Shown here one piece after another: positions 32,581 to 41,318 of a DNA stretch of 43,616 nt. Positions within the stretch are counted from its first letter, which is position 1. Each line of letters begins with the position of its first letter. A program made the translations under genes and the position numbers. The notes beneath the pieces were generated by a model. That model ran no database searches and was not told where the DNA came from. It saw only the letters and a program-made list of their open reading frames with translations. The stretch is taken from assembly GCF_009914725.1 (NCBI RefSeq), contig NZ_JAAAWJ010000014.1, positions 1 through 43,616 on the forward strand, written 5' to 3'. Origin of the DNA: Methanogenium sp. MK-MG (lineage in GTDB: Archaea > Halobacteriota > Methanomicrobia > Methanomicrobiales > Methanomicrobiaceae).

Positions 32581-34304
32581 AACCCCATGAGCTGCTGCGG
32601 CGATTCATCCAGGGCGTGGTGCCGCAAAAGCGCCTGCGCATATATGTCACCGCCCTTGCCGCCCAGATCGTCATCTATGCACTCCTCATCTACCTCTTAA
32701 TACCGCTACTGGAGGGCTACACCCTCACCCCGATAGAGTCGCTCTACTTTGTAGTCATGACCATCACTACGGTCGGCTATGGCATCGGTTTCCCGATAGA
32801 GAATGATCTCACCTACCTTCTCATCAGCATCATCATCATCGCCGGGGTGACAACAGTGCTCTTCATCATCCCGGCCATGCTCTCCCCATACCTGGAACGG
32901 GCCTTCCGGGCAGGCCCGCCACGCCGGACCACAATCCGTCCGGACGGCCATATTGTTGTGGCAGGCTTCAATGAGGTCACCAGGTCCATCATTCACATGC
33001 TCTCGATTGCAGATAATGACATCATCCTCGTTGAGGAGGATGAGGAACGGGCAAAAGAAGCACTCAGGATGAACCGGGACACGCCGCAGGTTATATGGGG
33101 CAAATACAATGATGAGGAGACGTGGAAGAACGCCTGGATCAGAAAGGCAGACTATGTCATCATCAATGAGGAGGAGCACACCGCCGCAAAAATAATCTTG
33201 GGGATCACCGGTATGACCGATGCGAAAATAATCACCATTGCAGAAGACATTACCAAGGACCGCTTTCTCCGCTACGCCGGGTCTGAGTATATCCTCTCCC
33301 CAAAGAGTGTCACCGGAAAGAGTCTTGCCCGCTATGCGATTCCCGGCCCTTTCTTCGAGACTATCTATGACGAAAACCCCTACTGCACCCTGCAGTCTGT
33401 GGAATCAGCGGAAGACGACGGGGATAAACGCAAGATATTCATGCTTCCCGTACTCGAAGGCTTTCGCTTCGTGGGGCACACGGTCGGCGATATCAACGGA
33501 AATGACGAACACCCGATTGAGATCGTCTCATACTGGAAGGGACACAACTTCATCATGTACCCGGATGACAACGAGGTCATCGACAAGTCAATGGTCCTCT
33601 TTGTACACGGGGCGGAAGGGGACGTCCATGCCACTCTCGATGAAAGCCTCATACCCGGAAAGACCGACGCCTATGCAGTGATCGTCGGGTTTGGCCGGAT
33701 CGGGCGGACCGTATATGCGGAGCTGGAGGAGATCGGCATCCATGCGACCGTCATCGATCCGGTGGCAGACAAGGTGCCCGGCATCCACGGGAGCGGAGAG
33801 TCAGAAGCGGACCTCATCGCAGCAGGCATCAGCCATGCCTCGGTCTGCATCATCGCGACGTCTGACGATGATGTCAATATATTCAGCACACTGATGGCAC
33901 GGACCCTCAACCAGAGGATGCGGGTACTCTCGGTTGCAACCGAACCGGAGTCAGTGGCTAAACTCTACCGGGCGGGGGCGGATTATGTCGTCGATCTCCC
34001 GACCCACGGGGCAATTCTTGCAGCAAACATCGTTCTTGCTGACATCATCCATCTCATACTTGATCTCCCGGGCGGAGAGGGAAAGCAGATCGCAGCCAGG
34101 CATATTATGAATGAGCTGCCCCTTACGGTTGAGAGTATTGAAGCACGAACCGGTGTGCGGGTCATTGGGTTCCGCGGGCGCCGGAAGTATGTGATACACC
34201 CAAAAAAAGACCAGATCCTAATGGAAGGTGACGAGATGATCGTCATCGGCACCCGGAATGAACTCAGGAGCTTCATCCGCATAACATCACCAGGAGATAA
34301 CTGA
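32577..34304 (+). CDS. potassium channel with tandem RCK domains
   Basis: 575 residues. Two membrane helices (about 22-45 and 78-100) flank a pore with selectivity filter TVGYG (65-69). Two RCK units follow, each of the TrkA-N/TrkA-C type. The first lacks the GxGxxG loop (VVAGFNEVTRSI), while the second keeps it (VIVGFGRIGRTV). This is the MthK-like/two-RCK K+ channel layout, gated by Ca2+, nucleotides or c-di-AMP in relatives. It is translationally coupled to ttuA/ncs6 by ATGA and followed after 1 base by nadE, so the three form an operon. Confidence 0.93.
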   Translation: MKPHELLRRFIQGVVPQKRLRIYVTALAAQIVIYALLIYLLIPLLEGYTLTPIESLYFVVMTITTVGYGIGFPIENDLTYLLISIIIIAGVTTVLFIIPAMLSPYLERAFRAGPPRRTTIRPDGHIVVAGFNEVTRSIIHMLSIADNDIILVEEDEERAKEALRMNRDTPQVIWGKYNDEETWKNAWIRKADYVIINEEEHTAAKIILGITGMTDAKIITIAEDITKDRFLRYAGSEYILSPKSVTGKSLARYAIPGPFFETIYDENPYCTLQSVESAEDDGDKRKIFMLPVLEGFRFVGHTVGDINGNDEHPIEIVSYWKGHNFIMYPDDNEVIDKSMVLFVHGAEGDVHATLDESLIPGKTDAYAVIVGFGRIGRTVYAELEEIGIHATVIDPVADKVPGIHGSGESEADLIAAGISHASVCIIATSDDDVNIFSTLMARTLNQRMRVLSVATEPESVAKLYRAGADYVVDLPTHGAILAANIVLADIIHLILDLPGGEGKQIAARHIMNELPLTVESIEARTGVRVIGFRGRRKYVIHPKKDQILMEGDEMIVIGTRNELRSFIRITSPGDN

Positions 34305-34305
34305 A

Positions 34306-35058
34306 ATGAAACAAACTTGTGAGATTGGATGTGAATGTGAACGCATTGAACAGATGATACGCCACACCCTCTGGTCCTCCGGGGCCAAAGGCTTTGTTGT
34401 GGGCATCAGCGGCGGGGTAGACTCTGCCCTAGCCGCTGTGCTCTGTGCACGGGCAGTGGGCGGTGAACGGGTGCTGGGTATCGCACTCCCGTCCCCGGTC
34501 ACCCCGGATGCTGACCTCAGAGACGGAAAAGACCTCTGCGCCGCATTTGACATACCCTTCAAAACGATACCCATTGAACCGATGCTCAGCGCCTTTGCAG
34601 GCATGGAAGGGTTTGAGAAGAACTCCTACCTGAGCGGCAACCTGATGGCCCGTATCCGCATGACAACACTTTATTACCATGCAAACCGTCTGCACTATCT
34701 CGTCTGCGGCACCTCCAACCGGTCAGAGTACATGCTTGGCTACTCGACCAAATACGGGGACAGTGCGGCTGATATCCAGCCCATTCTGCACTGCTACAAG
34801 ACACGGGTCTATGCACTGGCAAAGGAAGTCGGCGTGCCGGCACCCATCATCGAAAAGCCGCCATCAGCAGGCCTCTGGCCGGGACAGAGCGATGAGGCGG
34901 AGATCGGCCTCACCTATGCAACAATTGACAGTGCACTCATCTCCCTTGAGGCAAACAACTGGACTGCGTCAAACGCACAGGAAGAGCTCATCCTCGGGAA
35001 AGTGCAGGCATCCATGCACAAACGCATGACCCCGCCAAACCTGCTGGAGATTCCATGA
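34306..35058 (+). CDS. nadE: NAD+ synthetase
   Basis: Final step of NAD synthesis, amidation of nicotinic acid adenine dinucleotide. 250 residues, the short ammonia-dependent form without a glutaminase domain. It has the PP-loop SGGVDS (35-40), then LMARIRMTTLYYHAN, GTSNRSEYMLGY, KYGDSAADIQPI and KPPSAGLWPGQSDEAEIG. AGGAG at 34292-34296 is 9 bases from the ATG. Last gene of the ttuA-channel operon. Confidence 0.96.
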   Translation: MKQTCEIGCECERIEQMIRHTLWSSGAKGFVVGISGGVDSALAAVLCARAVGGERVLGIALPSPVTPDADLRDGKDLCAAFDIPFKTIPIEPMLSAFAGMEGFEKNSYLSGNLMARIRMTTLYYHANRLHYLVCGTSNRSEYMLGYSTKYGDSAADIQPILHCYKTRVYALAKEVGVPAPIIEKPPSAGLWPGQSDEAEIGLTYATIDSALISLEANNWTASNAQEELILGKVQASMHKRMTPPNLLEIP

Positions 35059-35064
35059 ACCGGG

Positions 35065-35757
35065 TCAAAATTGGCGGAAAAGGTCTGTATACTCAGCGGG
35101 GTGGTTCAGGTAGCCAAGGGAGTCCCCGCCGATGAGGTCATAAATGTCTCTGCCATGGACAATACCTGCCTCCGGAAACTCCGGGGCATCCCTGAATTTC
35201 AGCTCACCCACACCCGGATACCGGGGATTTTTTTTCCAGCCGTCGGTGCAGTGGTAGTATGCTGCCCCCCGGGATGCTTCATACGCTGCATACTCGCTTT
35301 CAAACTCTTCTGAGACCAGATTGACCATGCAGAGTTCGGTATCCGCCGGATTGATGGTTACATGCCCGTACCCCGGCGGGACGAGGACCGTGTCACCGGG
35401 CCCCGCCCGCAGAACGATCACGTCTGACGCATCCCGTGTCTGGAGCAGATACTCCGCCCTGCCACAGACTACCTGGTAGAGTTCGGGATAGCCACTACCG
35501 TCCGGTGCTGCCGGGTGATAGTGCCCCTTGGTCTTTGCAAATTCCCCGCACAGGGTCATCGGGGGGATGACCGTATAATCAAACCGTATCCTGTTGGCCT
35601 TCAGCCAATCCCTGTCCCCTGCTGTACGGGCAAGGTTTCGGAACATAAAATAGAGGGGGCCGGATGCACTGCACCCTGCCTCGGCAAGGACCGGGCGCAT
35701 CTGGCCTATTGTTCGTATCTGCGGTTCGGGCAGGTCGATATCCCGGTACAGTTCCAT
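35065..35757 (-). CDS. pgiA: glucose-6-phosphate isomerase, cupin type
   Basis: Metal-dependent cupin PGI that interconverts glucose 6-phosphate and fructose 6-phosphate in the archaeal Embden-Meyerhof route. 230 residues. Cupin motif 1 is TKGHYHP...YPELYQVVCGRAEY with metal ligands H, H and E; motif 2 is PPGYGHVTINP. Unusually long sequence before the cupin (about 80 residues) is normal for this family. The start overlaps the stop of the upstream surface-protein gene (TAATG), so the two are coupled. Confidence 0.93.
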   Translation of the reverse strand: MELYRDIDLPEPQIRTIGQMRPVLAEAGCSASGPLYFMFRNLARTAGDRDWLKANRIRFDYTVIPPMTLCGEFAKTKGHYHPAAPDGSGYPELYQVVCGRAEYLLQTRDASDVIVLRAGPGDTVLVPPGYGHVTINPADTELCMVNLVSEEFESEYAAYEASRGAAYYHCTDGWKKNPRYPGVGELKFRDAPEFPEAGIVHGRDIYDLIGGDSLGYLNHPAEYTDLFRQF

Positions 35758-37052
35758 TACTGTTGTTTCTGTTTTCGCTGTTGATATAGATAGTACCCGG
35801 CACCAAGGATGGCAAAGATGAGCACAGTGATGACGATAGGGTTCGTGAGAACGGTCCCAAGGCCGCTTCTGCTCTGGACGGTCACTTTAGCTTTCATCGG
35901 GTCTGATATGACACTGTTCTTCAGGGAGTCCTTGTAGCGGATCTCAGTGTCGAGGCCATAGGCCTTGATAGTGGCATCACCCGAGACACTGACGTGGTAG
36001 TGGGCAGTGAAGGTCTCACCAGGTGCCAGATCACCAAGGTATGCGGTGTCATCATTGCTGGTGAAAGGATCAACCGCACTGATACGGGAGATGGCATCGT
36101 AGGCAGTGGCGCCGCCCGTATTTTTATAGACCACTTCAATTGTGCCCTTCTCTGCCGGATACATCATATATGATTCAGAGACGACCTCAAAGGTGATCTC
36201 CTCACCCACAGGGATACCGATGGTCACCGGCTTTGATGTGACTTTGTCGCCTTCACTGTTCTCGTAGGTGACGACGACATTCATCGGGTATGATGAGCCT
36301 GAGGCATCCTTTGATGCAGCCACCCTGAAGTTCGCGGTTACCGTCTCACCGGGTGCAAACTCACCGATAAAGTAACTGCCGTCTGTAGGGGCGACCGGGC
36401 TTCCTGAGACAGAACTCAGAATGAGTGTTGCCTGCTGCCCCGTGTCCTGCCCGCTGTTCTGCACGGAAACTGCCAGGTAGCCTTCAGTGCCGGCATTGAG
36501 TTCGGTTACATCCGCGGAGAGGACTGTGACCTGCACATCCGGTTTGATGACAATCTCAAGGGAGAGGGTCTCTTCTTTTGTCCGGTATTCATACTTCAGT
36601 GCGTCGTTGCTGAACTCATTTGCATGATAGAGGTAGGTGTATTCGAGAGTGACCGGCAGGACATAGGTCCCCGCAGGTGCGCCATCATTGATTCTGACCT
36701 CGAAGGGTGCCATCGTCCGTGCACCGCCTGCGATGTCACCCACAAGCTGTGAATCGGTCTTGACTGAGACCGGTGCTGTGCCATCACCAAGAGTGACAAC
36801 CACATTTTTGGCGGTGTTTGGGCGGTCTTCCCGGGCAACATTGTCCGGATTCTGTGAGGAGAAATCAATTGTTCCGATGTTCTCCACCTTCACCGGGATC
36901 GTCACCATCGTGTCAGGATAGTATTCGTTACTGCCCTCAATACCGACACGCAGATCGGGCGGCCCGGAGATCACCTTCTCTGCTGCCATCACCGGTGCAC
37001 AGAGGCACACAATGAGGACAATTCCCATGATTGCAGTCCGTGAAAGATTCAT
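35757..37052 (-). CDS. exported CARDB-like surface protein (COG1361 type)
   Basis: 431 residues. A signal peptide (MNLSRTAIMGIVLIVCLCAP, cleavage near AAEKV) is followed by about three immunoglobulin-like CARDB/NEW3 repeats (each with NSGxxxG or NTGxxxG and FAPGETVTANFRV or LAPGETFTAHYHV). A C-terminal helix (TNPIVITVLIFAILGAGYYLYQ) and basic tail KQKQQ complete it. It should sit in the membrane with the repeats outside, as part of the envelope or as an export accessory. The ATG at 37052 is chosen for the signal peptide. It is divergent from a TrmB-like gene. Confidence 0.85.
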   Translation of the reverse strand: MNLSRTAIMGIVLIVCLCAPVMAAEKVISGPPDLRVGIEGSNEYYPDTMVTIPVKVENIGTIDFSSQNPDNVAREDRPNTAKNVVVTLGDGTAPVSVKTDSQLVGDIAGGARTMAPFEVRINDGAPAGTYVLPVTLEYTYLYHANEFSNDALKYEYRTKEETLSLEIVIKPDVQVTVLSADVTELNAGTEGYLAVSVQNSGQDTGQQATLILSSVSGSPVAPTDGSYFIGEFAPGETVTANFRVAASKDASGSSYPMNVVVTYENSEGDKVTSKPVTIGIPVGEEITFEVVSESYMMYPAEKGTIEVVYKNTGGATAYDAISRISAVDPFTSNDDTAYLGDLAPGETFTAHYHVSVSGDATIKAYGLDTEIRYKDSLKNSVISDPMKAKVTVQSRSGLGTVLTNPIVITVLIFAILGAGYYLYQQRKQKQQ

Positions 37053-37063
37053 AATATCACTGT

Positions 37064-37082
37064 TGTTGTAATTGTAACAACA
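37064..37082. promoter_or_regulatory. inverted repeat TGTTGT-N7-ACAACA between surface protein and TrmB-like gene
   Basis: Six-base arms, 7-base spacer, in the 58-base divergent gap and 12 bases before the surface-protein ATG. A candidate operator for the TrmB-like regulator. Confidence 0.4.
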
Positions 37083-37110
37083 TTTATCTGCATTCTCATT
37101 ATATATTCCT

Positions 37111-37893
37111 ATGCCAATGGCTAAGACTACCCCCAGCACCACAATGATACAGGAGCACCTGAAATCCCTGGGTCTGACAAAATATGAGAGCCTTGTCTAT
37201 ATCGCACTCCTTCAGGTCGACGGCGCGACTGCAACCGAAATACACGAGATTTCGGGGGTTCCACGAGCATCTGTCTACCCTGTACTGGATAAACTCAGCA
37301 AAAAACAAGTGGTCAATGTCACCACCGCATCCCCGAAACGCTTTGCAGCCACCCCGCCGGATGAGGCCATCGACAGCCTTATTGCGCGCATCACGCAGGA
37401 CTCCGCGGCCGTAAAGAATGAACTGACTGCCATCTATGAAGAGCGGTCCAGCATGAACCACGCGGAACGCCAGGAGATGATCTGGAACATCCACGGGATT
37501 GAGAATCTCAACAGCCGGGCGGTTGACCAGATCCGGTCTGCGGAGTCAGAGGTGGCCATTATAAATGGCAAAACCCTCATGACAAGACCCATCCGGGATG
37601 CGATCAGAGCCTTGGGCCCGGAGGTCACGGTGGAGATTATCACCACAGGCAGCCAGGGACGTGATGACATCCCGACGAATGCGCAGGAACTGGTAATAGG
37701 AATGATCCCACATCCGGTGAACGTGCCGGGGGAGAAGGAACCGCCCTGCATCATCATCATCGACCGCAGGCGGGTGATGGCATTTGTGAGTAATGCCAAC
37801 GTCCCCAGTGCACTCTATTCAGAGTCGCCGGGATTTGTGAGCCTCTTTACCGGATACTGGAACTTTGTCAGAGGGCATGTCCCCATCCCCTGA
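37111..37893 (+). CDS. TrmB-family transcriptional regulator
   Basis: 260 residues. A TrmB-type winged helix (about 12-85: LKSLGLTKYESLVYIALLQVDGATATEIHEISGVPRASVYPVL shape) and coiled linker precede a C-terminal PLD-like effector domain (about 120-260: VAIINGKTLM, RPIRDAIRALGPEVTVEIIT, IIIDRRRVMAF). The regulator probably senses a sugar or related ligand. TATA ATTATATATTCC at 37098-37109 is very close to the first ATG, so the real start may be the ATG at 37144 (MIQEHLKSLGL). Its end overlaps the next gene. Confidence 0.83.
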   Translation: MPMAKTTPSTTMIQEHLKSLGLTKYESLVYIALLQVDGATATEIHEISGVPRASVYPVLDKLSKKQVVNVTTASPKRFAATPPDEAIDSLIARITQDSAAVKNELTAIYEERSSMNHAERQEMIWNIHGIENLNSRAVDQIRSAESEVAIINGKTLMTRPIRDAIRALGPEVTVEIITTGSQGRDDIPTNAQELVIGMIPHPVNVPGEKEPPCIIIIDRRRVMAFVSNANVPSALYSESPGFVSLFTGYWNFVRGHVPIP

Positions 37894-38923
37894 GAGGAAA
37901 ATAGGGAAAAAACACCTCAATACCGGAAAGTTTGTTGTATCCGGGACCCAACAGTTTCCTTTAATGATTCCCCGAAGGGCCCGAGACGTTGTTCAATGGA
38001 TATTCAAAGCCGCATCATATGAGGTGGATGACGGCGATGGGGCAGTAGACCTCTCTGCGTTCCGCGGTGATGAGTGTGTTGTGATCCTCTGTTCTGAAGA
38101 TGCCGATGAGATACAGGAGTTTGACCGTCTGAAATACCGGTTCAGCCTTGATTCAGGCCCTGTGCTCTGCAAAAAACTGCTGGTATCGTTCACGCCGCCG
38201 GTGCCGGTGCAGTCCTGCACCGTCTGGGGGGAGAGGGAACTTACCGAGACCTTAGGCCACGCCATAGGCGACTATATACAGGGGAGGGATGTGAACCTCC
38301 CTCTCTCCGCGTCTGCAGAGACCGCCGTCCCCCGTGCAGCGGGGCTGACACATGCAGAACAGGAACCTAAACCTGAGCCCGAACCCGGCATCGAGATTCC
38401 GCACCTGCCGGTGACGATCACCGCCGCCCGGGCACAGGCCACCTCCGGGATAAAGGGGACTGCCGCCCTGCGGTTTATTCCCTACTGGTCCTACCGGGCA
38501 GAGAGCCACGGGGAGAAAATATACAAGAGCCACATCATCAGTTTTGAGCGTGAGGAGAGCGGCGTGATGAGCGCCATTAACGGCATGAAAGGAGACTTCA
38601 ACGCAGAAATAACCGAGACGAAGGCAGTGCCCGGCGATGCGGATATACTGCCGCCCAAACTTACCAAAAACGAGATCAAAGAGCGGGTGCTCTCCAGCCT
38701 CATCGAAGAACTCTCCCAGACGGTGCGTATCAGCCAGTGTGAGGGAGACGCGATATTCTATGAAGATCGCAGTTTCTCGCCCGACCCGCAGAATATATCC
38801 ATATCTTCCGAGATTGTGTATGTCCCTGTCTGGCAGATTCGCGGCAGCCGAATAGCTGAAATAAATGCGTTCACAGGCGACCTCCTTGAGATACCCATGG
38901 ACGACGGGGTAGAGGTCCTCTGA
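37877..38923 (+). CDS. uncharacterised two-domain protein
   Basis: 348 residues from the ATG at 37877, which lies inside the end of the TrmB-like gene (17-base overlap). I do not recognise the family. The N-terminal half (about 10-140) is alpha/beta with GDGAVDLSAFRGDECVVIL, reminiscent of a restriction-endonuclease-like fold but without a clear catalytic lysine. A charged Pro/Glu linker (EPKPEPEPG) separates it from a C-terminal half ending VYVPVWQIRG...AEINAFTGDLLEIPMDDGVEVL. It is soluble, with no signal or helix. Flanked by a regulator and a FAD oxidoreductase in one operon. Confidence 0.6.
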   Translation: MSPSPERKIGKKHLNTGKFVVSGTQQFPLMIPRRARDVVQWIFKAASYEVDDGDGAVDLSAFRGDECVVILCSEDADEIQEFDRLKYRFSLDSGPVLCKKLLVSFTPPVPVQSCTVWGERELTETLGHAIGDYIQGRDVNLPLSASAETAVPRAAGLTHAEQEPKPEPEPGIEIPHLPVTITAARAQATSGIKGTAALRFIPYWSYRAESHGEKIYKSHIISFEREESGVMSAINGMKGDFNAEITETKAVPGDADILPPKLTKNEIKERVLSSLIEELSQTVRISQCEGDAIFYEDRSFSPDPQNISISSEIVYVPVWQIRGSRIAEINAFTGDLLEIPMDDGVEVL

Positions 38924-38942
38924 AGAGAGGGGGATGCACCAC

Positions 38943-40271
38943 ATGATCACAGTCATCGGCGGAGGCCCTGCAGGACGGATTGCAGCGATGCGCCTTGCTG
39001 CACACGGAAAAGAGGTCAGCCTCTTTGACAGCCGGGTGGAGGGGCTGGGCGGCCAGTGCCTGCACCAGGGCTGCATGGTCATATGCGCCCAGAATGATGC
39101 GGCACGCGCCTGTGACGAAGCACGGACACTTCACCGGCTCGGGATCACCGATACCGCACCGGAAATCGACTATGCCTGCCTGCAGGAGAGGATGGCAGAC
39201 GTCCAGAAAACGATTGCAGGCGTCATTGGCACCGAGACAACGGAGGCAGGCGTCACCGTCATCAGTGACCACGCCCGCGTTGAGGGGAACCGGGTGTATG
39301 CCGGCGGCATTGAGTATGAATCAGAGGCAGTCCTCATTGCAACCGGATCGGTCCCCCGTATTCCCGCCATTCCGGGGACCGGACTGGACGGAGTGTATAC
39401 CCTCCATTCCCTTCCATGCCTCAGGCGTTCACCCCAACGGATTGTGATCATCGGCAGCGGGGTCATCGCGGCCGAATACGCATACATCTTCCGTGTCGCA
39501 GGAGCAGATGTGACGGTCGTGGCCCGAAGCACACTCCTTCGCGGGTTCCCCGACCAGCTGATCACCGGTGCCCGGCGGGATCTTGCGGGAGTGCATATCC
39601 GCGAGGAGACGGCAGTTGTTGCCATTGAAGGCACCGGCAGCGTCACCGGCGTGCGTCTCCGGGCCAACGGGAACGAAGAGGTGATCCCATGTGACACCGT
39701 GCTCATTGCAGCAGGTCTTGTCCCCCGGACAGACGGTATTGCAGGCATCGCCCTCGGGCCGGGCGGAGAAATTCGTGTGAATGAACGGATGGAGACGAGT
39801 GTCCCGAATGTCTATGCGGCAGGCGATGTGACGGCCCCACCGTATCTCACTCCCCTGGCACGGCAGGAAGGCCGGGCCGCAGCCGATGCCATCCTCGGAC
39901 TGCCCCTGAAACCTGCGCCCGCCTGTATTCCACAGACAATTAAGCTGCGCCATGAACATTCCATTGCCCTCCACCCGGATGCAGAAGAGAACGGCACCAC
40001 GATCCCGTCACCGGCAGGGCCGGGTTCATTCTGGCTCGTCCCGGAACGCCATACCGGCAGATCACTGTTGATGACAGACAACACAACCGGGCGGATGACC
40101 GGATTTTATGAAGCCTCTCCGCAGTCATCTGCTGCGGCGGGCTACCTGGCATACCTGATCAACAGCGGAGTCAGTGTCGATGCAATGGAGTCGTTTACTG
40201 AAGTGCATCCATCATCTGATGGTGTCGCCTGGCTGATGCGATATTGTGCAGAACAGCGCGAATACAGATAA
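38943..40271 (+). CDS. FAD-dependent pyridine nucleotide-disulfide oxidoreductase
   Basis: 442 residues of the dihydrolipoamide dehydrogenase/mercuric reductase family. FAD-binding GGGPAG (6-11), redox-active disulfide C39 LHQG C44, NAD(P)-binding IIGSGVIAAEYA, and YAAGDVTAPPYLTPLA. The usual lysine after the second cysteine is absent (CMVICAQ). The C-terminal interface has HP but not the HPxxxE dyad glutamate. It may therefore act on something other than lipoamide. The ATG at 38943 has GAGGGGG 9 bases upstream; the ATG at 38934 adds MHH. Third gene of the TrmB-like operon. Confidence 0.85.
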   Translation: MITVIGGGPAGRIAAMRLAAHGKEVSLFDSRVEGLGGQCLHQGCMVICAQNDAARACDEARTLHRLGITDTAPEIDYACLQERMADVQKTIAGVIGTETTEAGVTVISDHARVEGNRVYAGGIEYESEAVLIATGSVPRIPAIPGTGLDGVYTLHSLPCLRRSPQRIVIIGSGVIAAEYAYIFRVAGADVTVVARSTLLRGFPDQLITGARRDLAGVHIREETAVVAIEGTGSVTGVRLRANGNEEVIPCDTVLIAAGLVPRTDGIAGIALGPGGEIRVNERMETSVPNVYAAGDVTAPPYLTPLARQEGRAAADAILGLPLKPAPACIPQTIKLRHEHSIALHPDAEENGTTIPSPAGPGSFWLVPERHTGRSLLMTDNTTGRMTGFYEASPQSSAAAGYLAYLINSGVSVDAMESFTEVHPSSDGVAWLMRYCAEQREYR

Positions 40272-40292
40272 TTTTCCATAAAATAGTGTATT

Positions 40293-41033
40293 TTAGTCCT
40301 CTTTTACGACCCAGTCGTAGAAGAAGACAGCAATGAGTGCCCCCAGGATGGGACCGATGATATAGATGGGAAACACCCCCATCACATCAGGCCCGCCCAG
40401 GAGCAGGTCACCCACCGCAGGGCCGAAACTGCGGGCGGGATTCAGGGACGAACCGGTCAGCCCGCCGATGGTGGTGATGATACCTCCCACCGTAAGACCG
40501 ATGATCAGGCCGGCAAACCCGGGTGGCGCCCGTTCATCCACCGCAACACCCATGATGATTAACATCAGGACAAAGGTGCCGATGGTCTCTGCGAGAATCG
40601 CCATCCAGAATGTCACACCCAATGCCGGTGCAGTTGCTCCCAGCCCGCCGATGGTGACGGCATCCATGCCTGCCGAGAGGTAGAAGAGGTAACTCCCTAA
40701 AAGGGCCCCCACCAGCTGGGCAACGATATATGCCACTGCATCCGTGGCCGGAAACCGCTTTGAGGCAAGGAGGGCAATCGTCACCGCCGGGTTGATATGG
40801 GCGCCTGATACCCGGCCAAGACCGTAGATAACAGCGGTAATCACAATCGCAAAGGCAAGACCAATGGCAAGCCAGTCCGCAAGGCCCCCCAGTGAACCGA
40901 TCGTCAGAGACTGGAGTGGACCTGACTCCCGTGCAGCAATCATCAGGAGCATTGCTGCTGCACCAGGGCCAAAGTAGACCAGCAGCATGGTACCCACCAG
41001 TTCGGCCACTGACCGCCTCATCAGGGATGCCAT
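40293..41033 (-). CDS. aquaporin (MIP family, AqpM-like)
   Basis: Membrane channel for water or small neutral solutes, 246 residues, six helices. It has both half-helix motifs: SGAHINPAV (NPA 81-83) and GSSLNPARSFGP (NPA 198-200 with the filter arginine R201). The archaeal relative AqpM conducts water, and glycerol poorly. The start is 1 base after the stop of DUF2180 (TGATATG), with GGAGAGAAG in the end of that gene as ribosome site, so the two are coupled. Confidence 0.93.
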   Translation of the reverse strand: MASLMRRSVAELVGTMLLVYFGPGAAAMLLMIAARESGPLQSLTIGSLGGLADWLAIGLAFAIVITAVIYGLGRVSGAHINPAVTIALLASKRFPATDAVAYIVAQLVGALLGSYLFYLSAGMDAVTIGGLGATAPALGVTFWMAILAETIGTFVLMLIIMGVAVDERAPPGFAGLIIGLTVGGIITTIGGLTGSSLNPARSFGPAVGDLLLGGPDVMGVFPIYIIGPILGALIAVFFYDWVVKED

Positions 41034-41034
41034 A

Positions 41035-41247
41035 TCACTTCTCTCCTTTCATCGCAATAGCGCACTCCGGGCAGAGGATACGCGGGAGCCGCTGTTTGAC
41101 CTTATGGGCAGGGAACGGGTAGCCGCCTTCCCAGACATCGTTCTCCTCACGGATCGCATGGTCCATGCAGAGCCCCATACCGCAGACGATACAGATGGCA
41201 ACGGCATCACTGTCCCGGCCCTCTTTTGCACATATATAGCACTTCAT
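41035..41247 (-). CDS. DUF2180 zinc-binding protein
   Basis: 70-residue protein with two predicted zinc sites: C3xxC6, C19xxC22, C27/H30 and C59xxC62. It matches the methanogen DUF2180 family. Function unknown; treble-clef-like knuckles suggest binding of nucleic acid or protein. GGTGG lies 7 bases before the ATG. It sits between the DUF2193 gene and the aquaporin on one strand. Confidence 0.85.
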   Translation of the reverse strand: MKCYICAKEGRDSDAVAICIVCGMGLCMDHAIREENDVWEGGYPFPAHKVKQRLPRILCPECAIAMKGEK

Positions 41248-41266
41248 TTCATACCACCCTGTATGT

Positions 41267-41294
41267 GTGTCCGGTCATATTCGTTCCCGGACAC
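41267..41294 (-). other. stem-loop between DUF2193 and DUF2180 genes
   Basis: Perfect 8-base inverted repeat GTGTCCGG/CCGGACAC with a 12-base loop, 24 bases after the DUF2193 stop on the minus strand. Could be a terminator, an attenuator or a processing site. Confidence 0.45.
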
Positions 41295-41318
41295 CAGAGG
41301 GGTGAGGGGAAGAACTCC

